Source: Stappia sp. WLB 29
GTDB taxonomy: Bacteria; Pseudomonadota; Alphaproteobacteria; Rhizobiales; Stappiaceae
Direction of reading: 5' to 3'
DNA: 64,000 bases
Assembly (NCBI RefSeq): GCF_023507705.1
Contig: NZ_JALBGD010000008.1
Location: 1-64,000, forward strand
Shown here: positions 41,805 to 50,259 of the stretch, piece after piece
Position numbering within the stretch: position 1 is the first letter of the stretch
How the letters are laid out: the number at the start of each line of letters is the position of its first letter
The notes under the pieces: model-generated
Told to the model about the DNA's origin: nothing
The model's database searches: none
Seen by the model: only the letters and a program-made list of their open reading frames with translations
Program-made: the position numbers and the translations under genes

Positions 41805-42314
41805 ATGACCCAGGAAACCACCACCGAGCCGGTCGTCACGCTCGACATGCTGAAGGCGGCCTTCGCCATGCGCGCCAAGGCCTATGCGCATATGTTCGAC
41901 GTCCTGCGCGAGGCCTATGGCGCCGACCGCGCCGTCGAGCTGATCGCCGAATCCACCCGTCGTCTGGGCAAGGACATGGGCAAGAAGTTCGCGCATCTGG
42001 GCCCGGACGACCTGCCGGGCCTGAAGGACGCCTTCATCGGCGGCATCCCGTGTTCCGACCAGATGTTTGCGCCCGAGATCAAGAAGTGCGACGACGAGAG
42101 TCTGGAAATCCAGTTCCACCGCTGTCCGCTGAAGGACACGTGGACGGAGCAGGGCCGCAACGAGGAAGATCTCGAGCTGCTCTGCAAGGCCGCCGGCGCC
42201 ATCGACGGCGGCCTGTTTACCGAGGCCGGGTTTACCTTCAAGGGAGAAACCTGGACAAAGGGCAAGACCGGTTGCTGCCTGCTGCGGGTGGAGCCGGGCG
42301 CGAACGCAGGCTGA
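41805..42314 (+). CDS. 2-aminothiazoline-4-carboxylate (ATC) hydrolase family protein, first copy
   Basis: A 169-residue cytosolic protein resembling the L-2-amino-thiazoline-4-carboxylic acid hydrolase family (PF14196 type). It has the family layout: helical N-terminus with RAKAYAHMFDVLREAYGADR, the central IQFHRCPLKDTWTEQG, a second cysteine in LLCKAAGAIDGG, and the terminal KGKTGCCLLRVEP, where most relatives have CDFRF. ATG 41805 is preferred over 41796 because AAAGGA is then about 11 bases away. ATC hydrolase opens ATC to N-carbamoyl-cysteine in Pseudomonas. The family is broad, so this reaction is a hypothesis. Confidence 0.7.
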   Translation: MTQETTTEPVVTLDMLKAAFAMRAKAYAHMFDVLREAYGADRAVELIAESTRRLGKDMGKKFAHLGPDDLPGLKDAFIGGIPCSDQMFAPEIKKCDDESLEIQFHRCPLKDTWTEQGRNEEDLELLCKAAGAIDGGLFTEAGFTFKGETWTKGKTGCCLLRVEPGANAG

Positions 42315-42394
42315 GCTGACTGTCATCCCGGCTGCGGGGTGACCCCATCAAACAACAAACCAAAAGCTCTTCCAGAATACAGGAGAAGATCACT

Positions 42395-43519
42395 ATGACG
42401 ATGTCTCGCAGGACCACCATCGGGTTGCTCGCCGGCGCCGCCGGCATGCTCGCCGTGCCGTTCGGTGCGATGGCCGAGGGGCCGGTTTATCTCGGCTACC
42501 AGCTGCCGCTGACCGGCAACACGGCGCAGTACGGCCAGGACTTCAAGACCGCCGCGGAGATCGCCCTCAAGGACTTCAACGCCTCCGGCAAGATCAAGGT
42601 GCCGGTGGAGATCATCTTCGAGGACTCCCGCTCCGACGCGAAGGAAGGCGTTGCCATCGCCCGCAAGTTCGTCGACGACGACCGCATCGTCGCGGCGCTC
42701 GGCGACTTCACCTCCACCGTGTCGATGGCCGCTGCCCAGGTCTACAAGCGCGCCGAGATGGCCCAGCTGAGCCAGACCGCATCCCATCCGGACTTCGCCA
42801 AGATCTCCGAATGGCAGTTCCGTAACATCACCACGCAGGCCCAGGAAGGCGTCTACAACGCCGACTGGATGAACGAGCAGGGCCTGAAGAAGATCGCGGT
42901 CATCGCCGAGCAGACCGACTGGGGCCAGTCGGTGGTCAAGGACTTCGCCGAAAAGGTCGAGGCCAATGGCGGCGAGGTGGTCTTCACCGAGTTCTTCAAC
43001 CGCGGCCTGCCGGACTTCCGCTCGATCATCACCAAGATCGAGCGCGCCAAGCCGGACGCGATCTACACGGGCTTCTTCTATGAGGACGGCGCCCAGTTCC
43101 TCAAGCAGATGCAGCAGCTGAACATCGACATTCCGGTCTATTCGACCTCCGCCGCGTACAACCAGAAGCTCGTCGAGCTCGCCGGTCCGGCCGCCGAAGG
43201 CCTGTTCCTGACGGTCACCTTCCTGCCCAACAGCGAGACCGATCACGTCAAGAAGTTCGTCGACGAGTGGAAGGCCGCCCGCGGCGGCGCCGAGCCCGGC
43301 CAGTTCCCGGCCCAGGCCTACGACGCGGTGAACATCATGCTCGAGGCCGTCGCCCGCGCCTATCCGGACGTCTCGCGCCAGAACGTCCGCGACGAGCTGG
43401 CCAAGACCAAGGACTTCCCGGGCGTCACCGGCGTCACCTCCTTCGACGAGAACGGCGAGGCCCTGAAGCAGCTCACCAAGGCAACGGTGACCGGCGGCCA
43501 GTTCGTCCCGCTCAAGTAA
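42395..43519 (+). CDS. Liv-type ABC substrate-binding protein (second system)
   Basis: A 374-residue periplasmic receptor (Peripla_BP_6). The signal sequence is MTMSRRTTIGLLAGAAGMLA with probable cleavage after AMA. The mature part opens GPVYLGYQLPLTGNTAQYGQ, the ligand-binding start of Liv receptors. AGGAG lies 9 bases upstream. A 15-bp perfect hairpin (43529-43563) separates it from the permease genes. Located between the ATC-hydrolase-like genes, so the ligand is likely the substrate of that enzyme set. Confidence 0.9.
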   Translation: MTMSRRTTIGLLAGAAGMLAVPFGAMAEGPVYLGYQLPLTGNTAQYGQDFKTAAEIALKDFNASGKIKVPVEIIFEDSRSDAKEGVAIARKFVDDDRIVAALGDFTSTVSMAAAQVYKRAEMAQLSQTASHPDFAKISEWQFRNITTQAQEGVYNADWMNEQGLKKIAVIAEQTDWGQSVVKDFAEKVEANGGEVVFTEFFNRGLPDFRSIITKIERAKPDAIYTGFFYEDGAQFLKQMQQLNIDIPVYSTSAAYNQKLVELAGPAAEGLFLTVTFLPNSETDHVKKFVDEWKAARGGAEPGQFPAQAYDAVNIMLEAVARAYPDVSRQNVRDELAKTKDFPGVTGVTSFDENGEALKQLTKATVTGGQFVPLK

Positions 43520-43528
43520 CGCCGCGTT

Positions 43529-43563
43529 CCCCGCTCCCCGGACGCAAGGTCCGGGGAGCGGGG
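43529..43563 (+). terminator. 15-bp perfect hairpin between binding-protein and permease genes (second Liv system)
   Basis: CCCCGCTCCCCGGAC (43529-43543) pairs fully with GTCCGGGGAGCGGGG (43549-43563) around a 5-base loop. No T-run follows. Probably limits read-through or protects the 3-prime end of the receptor message. Confidence 0.65.
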
Positions 43564-43688
43564 CCGCAGCCGGGCTCCGCAGGCTTGTGCGTATCGAGGA
43601 CCTGCCGCCGCCATGACCCGGTTCCCGGGGGGCGGGGACGGCTCCCGTTACGCCTGGTTCCCGTGTTCCCAGGTCAGGACAGACTCCC

Positions 43689-44603
43689 GTGATCGATCCC
43701 TATTACCTGCAACAGCTGACGATCGGCATATCGCTCGGCATGGTCTATGCCCTGATGGCCATCGGTTTCACGCTGATCTTCGGCGTTCTCAACGTCGTCA
43801 ACTTCGCCCATGGCGAGGTCTACACGATCGGCGCCTTCGCCGGCATCATGGCGATCGCCGCCTTCGGCCCGCCCTTCCTCGTCATCGTCTTCATTGTCCT
43901 GGCGGTCGGTGCGCTGGCGGGCTTCAGCCTGGAAAGGGTGGCGTTCAGGCCATTCCGAAGATTCTCGGACGAAGCCTCGCTGAAATCGCGGGCCATGCGC
44001 GAGGCGACGCTGATGTCCTCGCTGGCCATGTCGATCATCGCCCGCGAGGCCATGGAGTTGCTGTTCGGCTCCGAGTTCCAGACCATCGACATCGGCTACC
44101 TGATCAACAAGCCGATCTCGCTCGGTCCGGTCACCATCGTCAACGGCGACATCATCATCTTCGTCGTCTCGGTGCTGATGCTGGGCGGGCTGCAGTGGCT
44201 GCTGAAATACAGCGCCATCGGCCTGTCGATCCGCGCGGTGTCGAACAATCCGCTGGGCGCGAAATATGTCGGCATCAACACCGACCGCACCATCGTGCTG
44301 ACCTTCGTCATCGGCTCGATGATGGGCGCGCTCGCCGGCATTCTCGTCGGCCTCTACTACGGTGCGGTGTTCCCCTCGATGGGCTTCATCCCGGGCGTCA
44401 AGGCGTTCGTCGCCATGGTCATGGGCGGGTTGAGTTCGATTCCGGGCGCCGTCATCGCGGCGCTGGTGCTGGGCGTGGCGGAAAGCCTGTCGACGACCTT
44501 CGTGTCGTCGGTCTGGGCCGACATGGTCGCGTATCTCTTCCTCATCGTCACCTTGGTGTTCTTCCCGCAGGGGCTCTTCGGAGCGAGGAGGGAACGTGTC
44601 TAA
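43689..44603 (+). CDS. Liv-type ABC permease (LivH family, second system)
   Basis: A 304-residue membrane permease starting at GTG 43689 with AGGA about 9 bases upstream. Signature GFTLIFGVLNVVNFAHGEVY lies near residue 25. The coupling loop is MVMGGLSSIPGAVIAALVLG. Overlaps the next permease gene by 8 bases. Confidence 0.9.
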   Translation: MIDPYYLQQLTIGISLGMVYALMAIGFTLIFGVLNVVNFAHGEVYTIGAFAGIMAIAAFGPPFLVIVFIVLAVGALAGFSLERVAFRPFRRFSDEASLKSRAMREATLMSSLAMSIIAREAMELLFGSEFQTIDIGYLINKPISLGPVTIVNGDIIIFVVSVLMLGGLQWLLKYSAIGLSIRAVSNNPLGAKYVGINTDRTIVLTFVIGSMMGALAGILVGLYYGAVFPSMGFIPGVKAFVAMVMGGLSSIPGAVIAALVLGVAESLSTTFVSSVWADMVAYLFLIVTLVFFPQGLFGARRERV

Positions 44604-45606
44604 GGACTTTATTCAGTCGGCGGGCCTCAAGCTCGCCATCCTGGCGGTGCTCTTCGTCGCCCTTCCGCTCCTCCTGGTGTCCCTGGACAAGGGCTACATC
44701 TACCAGGTGGTCATGCTGGCCCTGATCTTCTCGCTGCTGGCCGTGTCGCTGCAGCTGGTCACGGGCATTGCCGGTCTGCTGCATCTGGGCCATGCCGCCT
44801 TCTACGGCGTCGGCGCCTATATCGCGGCGCTGGCCGGGGCCGATTACGGCATCGGTTTCACCCTCGGCCTGCCGCTGGCGGGCCTCGGCGCGGCGGCCAT
44901 CGCCTTCGTCGTCGCGCTGCCGACCATGCGTCTCGTCAGCATCTACTTCGCCGTCGCCACGCTCGGCATCGGCCAGATGATCTTCCTCGTCCTGCAGAAC
45001 TGGGTCGAGGTGACGAAGGGGCCGAACGGCGTCAGCCTGTTCTCCGGGATCGACCTGTTCGGCTATACCGTCGACAGCGAACTGGGCATCTACTTCGTGG
45101 TGGCGACCATCGTCTGCATCTCGATCTGGGTCATTCACCGGCTGAGCCATTCCTATTACGGCAATGCCCTGCGCAGCCTGCGCGAAGACGACCAGTGCGC
45201 CGATGCGATGGGCATCAACACGGTCCGGCTGAAGATCGAGTCCTTCATGATCTCGTCCTTCTTCGCCGGCATCGCAGGCGCCTTGTGGGCCTACACCACG
45301 GGCTACATCTCGCCGGTGGACTTCGACTTCGCGGAATCGATCCTGATCCTCGCCATGGTCGTGGTCGGCGGGCTGGGCAGCATTCCCGGCGCCATCATCG
45401 GCGCCCTGCTCCTGATCCTGCTGCCCGAGGCCCTGCGCGGGGTGGGCGACATGCGCAACATCATCGTCGGCTTCGTGCTGTTCTTCTCGATCCTGTTCCT
45501 GCCCAAGGGACTGTTCGGAGAGGTGCCCTCGCTCAACTTCATCCGCCGTCAGTTCGGCTCCGCCTGGCAGGACAATCCCGACAAGCAGAAGGTGGGCTGG
45601 AAATGA
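44596..45606 (+). CDS. Liv-type ABC permease (LivM family, second system)
   Basis: A 336-residue permease starting at GTG 44596. Signature LVTGIAGLLHLGHAAFYGVG lies near residue 55. The coupling loop VVVGGLGSIPGAIIGALLLI is near residue 260. Overlaps the LivG-type gene by 4 bases. Confidence 0.9.
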   Translation: MSKDFIQSAGLKLAILAVLFVALPLLLVSLDKGYIYQVVMLALIFSLLAVSLQLVTGIAGLLHLGHAAFYGVGAYIAALAGADYGIGFTLGLPLAGLGAAAIAFVVALPTMRLVSIYFAVATLGIGQMIFLVLQNWVEVTKGPNGVSLFSGIDLFGYTVDSELGIYFVVATIVCISIWVIHRLSHSYYGNALRSLREDDQCADAMGINTVRLKIESFMISSFFAGIAGALWAYTTGYISPVDFDFAESILILAMVVVGGLGSIPGAIIGALLLILLPEALRGVGDMRNIIVGFVLFFSILFLPKGLFGEVPSLNFIRRQFGSAWQDNPDKQKVGWK

Positions 45607-46358
45607 CCGCCATGCTCGAGGTGGACAACGTGTCCCGGCGCTTCGGCGGCCTCATGGCTGTCGACAGCGTCACCACCACCGTCGGAGAGCGGGAACTCGT
45701 CGGCCTGATCGGCCCGAACGGCGCCGGCAAGACGACGCTGTTCAACCTGATCTCCGGCTTCACCCCGGTCTCGTCGGGCGAGATCCGCTATCGCGGCGAG
45801 AAGATCAGCGGCCTCAAGCCGTCGGTCATCGCGTCGAAGGGCATCTCGCGCACGTTCCAGAACCTGCGCGTCTTCCCGAACATGACGGTGTTCGACAACG
45901 TCTCCGTCGGCGCGGTCGGGGCTATCGGCCAGACGCCCTGGCAGGCGATCGTCGGCGGATCGAACCGCGCGCAGCAGATCTCCGAACGGAGCTGGGAGGC
46001 GCTGGAGAAGGTCCAGCTCACCCGCTATGCCAACGATCTTGCGGCGAACCTTGCCTATGGCAAACGCAAGTATCTGGAAATCGCCCGCGCGCTGGCGATG
46101 AACCCGGACCTGCTGATCCTTGACGAACCGGCCGCGGGACTGAACGATTCCGAGACGGCGGAGCTGGCCTCCTTCATCAAGGACCTGCATTCCAGCGGGA
46201 TCACCGTCATGCTCGTCGAGCACGACATGGGCCTCGTGATGAGCATTTGCGAGCGCATCGTCGTGCTGGCGTCGGGCAAGAAGATCGCCGATGCGGAACC
46301 GTCGGTCGTCCGGCAGAACCGCGAGGTGCTGGAAGCCTATCTGGGGGTGGACGAGTGA
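45603..46358 (+). CDS. Liv-type ABC ATPase (LivG family, second system)
   Basis: A 251-residue ATPase. Walker A is GPNGAGKTT (about residues 39-47), Walker B is LLILDEPAAGLND, and the switch histidine is in LVEHDMGLV. The signature region reads LAYGKRKYLEIARAL, the usual LivG variant of the ABC signature. Overlaps the following LivF-type gene by 4 bases (GTGA). Confidence 0.9.
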   Translation: MTAMLEVDNVSRRFGGLMAVDSVTTTVGERELVGLIGPNGAGKTTLFNLISGFTPVSSGEIRYRGEKISGLKPSVIASKGISRTFQNLRVFPNMTVFDNVSVGAVGAIGQTPWQAIVGGSNRAQQISERSWEALEKVQLTRYANDLAANLAYGKRKYLEIARALAMNPDLLILDEPAAGLNDSETAELASFIKDLHSSGITVMLVEHDMGLVMSICERIVVLASGKKIADAEPSVVRQNREVLEAYLGVDE

Positions 46359-47065
46359 ACGTTCTCGAAATCGCAAACCTGTCCCTGCGGATCGGCGTCC
46401 AGGACATCCTGCACGACATCAGCCTGGACGTCGCCGAGAAGGGCATCTACGCCATTCTCGGCGCCAACGGTGTCGGCAAGACCAGCCTGATGCGCTGCAT
46501 CTCCGGCATCTACCACCCGACCGGCGGCGAGATCCGCTACGAGGGCAAGAACATCGTCGGCCTGAAGAGCCACCAGATCGTCGATCTCGGCATTCTCCAG
46601 GCCCCCGAAGGGCGGCAGATCTTCTCCAACATGAGCGTGCTGGAGAACCTGACCATCGGCGGCGGGCCGCTGAAGACGGCGGAGCTCGACCGGGTGCTCG
46701 GGCTGTTCCCGAAGCTGAAGGAACGGCTCAAGCAGGGCGCCGGCTCCCTGTCGGGCGGCGAGCAACAGATGCTGTGCATCGGCCGCGCCCTGATGCGCCG
46801 GCCCAAGGTGCTGCTGCTCGACGAGCCCTCGCTCGGCCTTGCGCCGATGCTGGTGCGCTTCATCTTCGACCTGGTCGAGGAGATCCGCGCGCAGGGCTAC
46901 TCGATCCTGATCGTCGAGCAGAACGCCAAGGCGGCGCTGCGCATCGCCGACCGGGCCGCCGTTATCGAGGGCGGCAAGATCGTCATGGAAGGCTCCGCCA
47001 AGGAGCTGGCCAGTGACAGCCGCGTCGCCGACGCCTATCTGGGAGGGCATGTCGCGGCGCATTGA
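46355..47065 (+). CDS. Liv-type ABC ATPase (LivF family, second system)
   Basis: A 236-residue ATPase starting at GTG 46355 within the end of the LivG-type gene. Walker A is GANGVGKTS (about residues 35-43), the signature is LSGGEQQM and Walker B is VLLLDEPSLGL. The last 40 residues (ADRAAVIEGGKIVMEGSA) are standard LivF. It completes a full HMGF set directly upstream of the second ATC-hydrolase-like gene. Confidence 0.9.
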   Translation: MNVLEIANLSLRIGVQDILHDISLDVAEKGIYAILGANGVGKTSLMRCISGIYHPTGGEIRYEGKNIVGLKSHQIVDLGILQAPEGRQIFSNMSVLENLTIGGGPLKTAELDRVLGLFPKLKERLKQGAGSLSGGEQQMLCIGRALMRRPKVLLLDEPSLGLAPMLVRFIFDLVEEIRAQGYSILIVEQNAKAALRIADRAAVIEGGKIVMEGSAKELASDSRVADAYLGGHVAAH

Positions 47066-47105
47066 GCCGCGGCATCGGGCACGACACAGGAAAGAGGGAC
47101 CCACG

Positions 47106-47576
47106 ATGACGCTGCCGATGATCGAGAAACGCCGGATCGAGGCCGCGGTCCTCAAGCACGTCTTCGATGTGCTGGTGGAGCGGCACGGGCGCGAGGAAGC
47201 GGAAAAGGTGATCGGCGAGGCCGTCTCCAACTCCGCCATCGCGCAGGGCAAGGAGTTCCGGGAAAAGGAGCCGCAGGAGCCCGACCTCGAGAACTTCGCC
47301 GACCTGCTGCCGCTGTGGCAGATGGACGACGCGCTGCAGATCGAGGTGCTGGAGAAGGGGCCGGACCGGCTCGACTTCAACGTCAAGCGCTGCCGCTATT
47401 CCGAGGTCTACAAGGAGATGGGGCTCGGCGATATCGGCCACCTGCTCTCCTGCAACCGCGATGGCGACTTCTGCATCGGCTACAATCCGCGGATGGAGCT
47501 GACGCGCACCCAGACGATCATGAAGGGCGCGTCCCATTGCGACTTCCGCTACCGGCTGAAGCCGGCGGCCGAATAA
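47106..47576 (+). CDS. 2-aminothiazoline-4-carboxylate (ATC) hydrolase family protein, second copy
   Basis: A 156-residue protein with the same family layout as the copy at 41805-42314 but low overall identity. The N-terminal helix has FDVLVERHGREEAEKVIGEA. The cysteine-bearing core is KRCRYSEVYKEMG, followed by LLSCNRDGDFCIGYNP and the canonical C-terminal GASHCDFRYRLKP. GAGGG lies 8 bases upstream. The two copies bracket the transporter and may form a heteromer or act on different ring substrates. No separate N-carbamoyl-cysteine amidohydrolase gene was seen in the cluster. Confidence 0.7.
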   Translation: MTLPMIEKRRIEAAVLKHVFDVLVERHGREEAEKVIGEAVSNSAIAQGKEFREKEPQEPDLENFADLLPLWQMDDALQIEVLEKGPDRLDFNVKRCRYSEVYKEMGLGDIGHLLSCNRDGDFCIGYNPRMELTRTQTIMKGASHCDFRYRLKPAAE

Positions 47577-47603
47577 GCCTCGTCGCTTTCCCGTTTCAAA
47601 ATG

Positions 47604-47638
47604 ACGGCGCGGCCTTCACGGTCCGCGCCGTTTTCTTT
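47604..47638 (+). terminator. Rho-independent terminator of the Lrp-Liv-ATC operon
   Basis: ACGGCGCGG (47604-47612) pairs with CCGCGCCGT (47623-47631) around a 10-base loop, followed by TTTCTTTC. It lies 27 bases after the second ATC-hydrolase-like gene and overlaps the 3-prime end of the convergent EamA gene. Confidence 0.75.
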
Positions 47639-48539
47639 CGGTGAAGACGAGGCCGATGCCGCAGGCCGCGATCAGCGCCGCGCCGACCAGCGTCAGCGGG
47701 CGCGGCGGCAGGTCGAACAGCACCAGATCGAACAGGGCGGCCCAGATCACCGCCGAGTAGCGGGTGGCGGCGACCATGGTCGAATGACGGGCCCGCGTCG
47801 CCGAGGCGATCAGGAGATTGCTGAGAATATAGAAGACGATCATCGCCGCGATGATGCCCGTCTCGCCCGCGACCAGCGGCCGCCAGTCGCCGATGACCCC
47901 CATGGCAAGCGCCAGGATCAGCGTCGCGATGCTGGCCGTGAACGACAGTTCGAGGCTCGGCACGCTCGAGGCCCGCCGGCTCGTCAGCATGTCGCGCGCG
48001 ACGTAGAAGGCGGCAGAGCCGACGGCGGAGAGCGCCCCTTCCATGCTGCCGGCCAGCGCCGGGCCGGTGGCGATCAACGCACCGGAAAACGCCAGCAGCA
48101 GCAGGATGCGTCCGCGCGGCGACAGGGGCTCGCCGGCCAGCAGCCAGTTCATCGCCATCACCCCGATGGGAATGGTCATCATGACCGTGGCGACGAAGCT
48201 GAGCGGGGCGAGGGTGAGCGCGTGCATCAACCCGGCCGTAGCGATGGCCTCGAGCGCGGCGCGCGCCAGCACCACGCGCGGCGGCCAGCGCAGGCCGCGC
48301 CGGATCATCAGCGGCAGCAGGATGAAGATCGTGCCGACCGCCCGCAGCAGGATCAGCTGGCTGGTCGGCATCACCGCCAGCAGCTTGACGCAGGCATTGT
48401 TGATGTTGCCGGCCCCCGTCGCCAGCAACCCCTCGATCAGCGGCCGCCGCTCACTGAGCGTGGGCGGCGGCGGGCCGTGATCGGGTGCGGGCTGGCCGGA
48501 ACTGGGCTTGCCGGGCAATCGGCCTGCGTCTGAGGGCAT
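47616..48539 (-). CDS. EamA/DMT-family metabolite exporter
   Basis: A 307-residue membrane protein with about ten hydrophobic segments in two EamA repeats (GLMHALTLAPLSFVATVMMT in the first, ATRYSAVIWAALFDLVLFDL in the second). The N-terminal 30 residues are Pro-rich and cytoplasmic. Substrate unknown. It lies just downstream of dgoA on the same strand (29-base gap) and could be part of that operon. Confidence 0.8.
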   Translation of the reverse strand: MPSDAGRLPGKPSSGQPAPDHGPPPPTLSERRPLIEGLLATGAGNINNACVKLLAVMPTSQLILLRAVGTIFILLPLMIRRGLRWPPRVVLARAALEAIATAGLMHALTLAPLSFVATVMMTIPIGVMAMNWLLAGEPLSPRGRILLLLAFSGALIATGPALAGSMEGALSAVGSAAFYVARDMLTSRRASSVPSLELSFTASIATLILALAMGVIGDWRPLVAGETGIIAAMIVFYILSNLLIASATRARHSTMVAATRYSAVIWAALFDLVLFDLPPRPLTLVGAALIAACGIGLVFTERKRRGP

Positions 48540-48568
48540 GGCGGTGAGGGTCCCGAAGGGAGGAGCGG

Positions 48569-49201
48569 TCAGTTTCCGGGAAAGGCCTTGCGGGCGGCAG
48601 CAATGAGGCCTTGTGCCTTGTCCGCAAGCTGGTCGAGGGAGATGCCCGGCCGGTAGAGAGAGGAGCCGAGGCCGAAGCCGCTGGCGCCGGCCTGGCACCA
48701 GGGCGCCATCGTCGTGGTGTCGATGCCGCCGACGGGAAGCAGCAGCGCCTCTTTCGGCATGACGCTGCGCCAGGCCTTGAGCGCGCGCGGCTCCATCGCC
48801 TCGGCCGGGAAGAGCTTCAGCGCGTCCGCCCCCTGGCGCAGCGCGGCGAAGGCCTCGGACGGGGTGGCGACGCCCGGAAGCGTCGCGAGCCCGCTCGCCT
48901 GCGCCTCAGCCACCACGTCGGGAGCGTAGTTCGGCGCGACCATCAGCCGGCCGCCGACATCGGCGAGCCGGCGGCACTGGTTCGGCTCGAGCACCGTTCC
49001 TGCGCCGATCAGCGCCCGCCCGCCGTGGGACTTCGCCAGCTTGTCGATGCTGGCGAAGGGATCGGGCGAGTTGAGCGGCACCTCGATGATGCGGAAGCCG
49101 GCCTCGAAGAGGACGTCGGCGACATCGGTGATTTCCGCCGGGGTGACGCCGCGCAGGATGGCAATGAGCGGGCAGGCGGCAAGCGCTTCGCGCAAGGTCA
49201 T
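48569..49201 (-). CDS. dgoA: 2-dehydro-3-deoxy-6-phosphogalactonate aldolase
   Basis: A 210-residue class I aldolase of the KDPG/KDPGal family. It cleaves 2-keto-3-deoxy-6-phosphogalactonate to pyruvate and glyceraldehyde 3-phosphate. The Schiff-base lysine is in ADALKLFPAEAMEP, and the catalytic glutamate is in IIEVPLNSPDP, where PLN is the DgoA rather than Eda pattern. It overlaps the kinase gene by 4 bases. Final step of the De Ley-Doudoroff route encoded at this locus. Confidence 0.93.
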   Translation of the reverse strand: MTLREALAACPLIAILRGVTPAEITDVADVLFEAGFRIIEVPLNSPDPFASIDKLAKSHGGRALIGAGTVLEPNQCRRLADVGGRLMVAPNYAPDVVAEAQASGLATLPGVATPSEAFAALRQGADALKLFPAEAMEPRALKAWRSVMPKEALLLPVGGIDTTTMAPWCQAGASGFGLGSSLYRPGISLDQLADKAQGLIAAARKAFPGN

Positions 49202-50145
49202 GTCAGGTCTCCCATGGCCGCGGCGAGGATCTGCCGGGCACCGTCGATCGCGGCATGGTCGCTCCCCTCAACGACATCCAGCCCGAAATGGCGGGCGACG
49301 ACGGCATAGCGGCGGTTGAGCCCGTCATTGCCGACGATGCCGATGCGCTCGCCGCTGGCGAAGAAGCCGCAATTGCGGGCCTGGCGGAACTCCTGCGCGA
49401 TCAGGAGCCCGGAGACGTAGTCGCGAATTTCGCCAGGGGCAAGCTTGCCGGCGAGCATGCCGGTACGCGCGGCAAAGACCAGCGAGAGCATGGCATCGCC
49501 CTCTGCGCCTTCCGGCGAGCCGTCTTCGATGCCGCGCTCGAAGGCGGCCATGTCTTCCCCGGCATGTTCCGAGCCGGCGGCGCGGGCAATGAACGAATGC
49601 TGCGTCAAAAGGGCGAAGAACTCGCCGGTGACGAAGGTGCGAAAGCCCGAGATCCGTCCGCCGGCAACGCGGGCCCACTTGCTGTGAGTACCGGGCAGGA
49701 CGAGCGTTGCGTCCTTTTCCAGGCCGAAGCCGACGATCTGGGTCTCCTCGCCGCGCATCACATCGGGGAAGGGCGCGCGGGCCGGATCGTTGATGCCGGC
49801 GAGCAGGATGGCGCGCGAGCCGTTGGAAAGGGTGCGCGTGACCGTACCCCGCGCAAGGTCTTCGAGCGAGCACGGGCAGGGGACATAGGGCACCTCGATC
49901 CAGCCGTTGCGGCTGGTGACCATGCCGACCAGCACGATGTCGAGCGCTCCTTCCGCCTCCAGCCAGGGCGCGAGCAGGGCAAGCAGCCGGGTCTCGAACG
50001 CATGCTTTTCCACAAACTGGATGCCGTCGCCCGTCTCGATGCGGTCGCGCTGCGTGCCGTCGGCGGCGAGCAGCACCGCGCGGAAGGAGGTGGTGCCCCA
50101 GTCGACCACGACATGCGGCGCATTGAGGGCGGAGGGGGAGGGCAT
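49198..50145 (-). CDS. dgoK: 2-dehydro-3-deoxygalactonokinase
   Basis: A 315-residue sugar-acid kinase phosphorylating 2-keto-3-deoxygalactonate. The N-terminal phosphate motif is VVDWGTTSFRAVLL (about residues 12-25), followed by VGMVTSRNGWIEVPYVPCPC and LVLPGTHSKWARV, all DgoK signatures. ATG 50145 has AAAGGA 7 bases upstream; an earlier ATG at 50187 is less likely. Divergent from the DHDPS-like gene with a 114-base shared promoter. Confidence 0.93.
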   Translation of the reverse strand: MPSPSALNAPHVVVDWGTTSFRAVLLAADGTQRDRIETGDGIQFVEKHAFETRLLALLAPWLEAEGALDIVLVGMVTSRNGWIEVPYVPCPCSLEDLARGTVTRTLSNGSRAILLAGINDPARAPFPDVMRGEETQIVGFGLEKDATLVLPGTHSKWARVAGGRISGFRTFVTGEFFALLTQHSFIARAAGSEHAGEDMAAFERGIEDGSPEGAEGDAMLSLVFAARTGMLAGKLAPGEIRDYVSGLLIAQEFRQARNCGFFASGERIGIVGNDGLNRRYAVVARHFGLDVVEGSDHAAIDGARQILAAAMGDLT

Positions 50146-50259
50146 GAATCGGTCCTTTCGGGGAGCGGCGGTGGGTCGAGCATTCATGCTTGTCTTAGCC
50201 GGAGAAACAAGATAGTGTCAATTTATGAAACATAGTCTCACATATTGGACATAGACGAC
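50146..50259. promoter_or_regulatory. Divergent promoter region of the galactonate locus
   Basis: The AT-rich tract 50205-50255 separates dgoKA from the plus-strand operon. ACATA recurs at 50230-50234, 50240-50244 and 50249-50253, close to helical phasing and immediately before the plus-strand start. An IclR-type regulator encoded in the plus operon is the most obvious binder. Promoter elements cannot be assigned securely. Confidence 0.4.
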
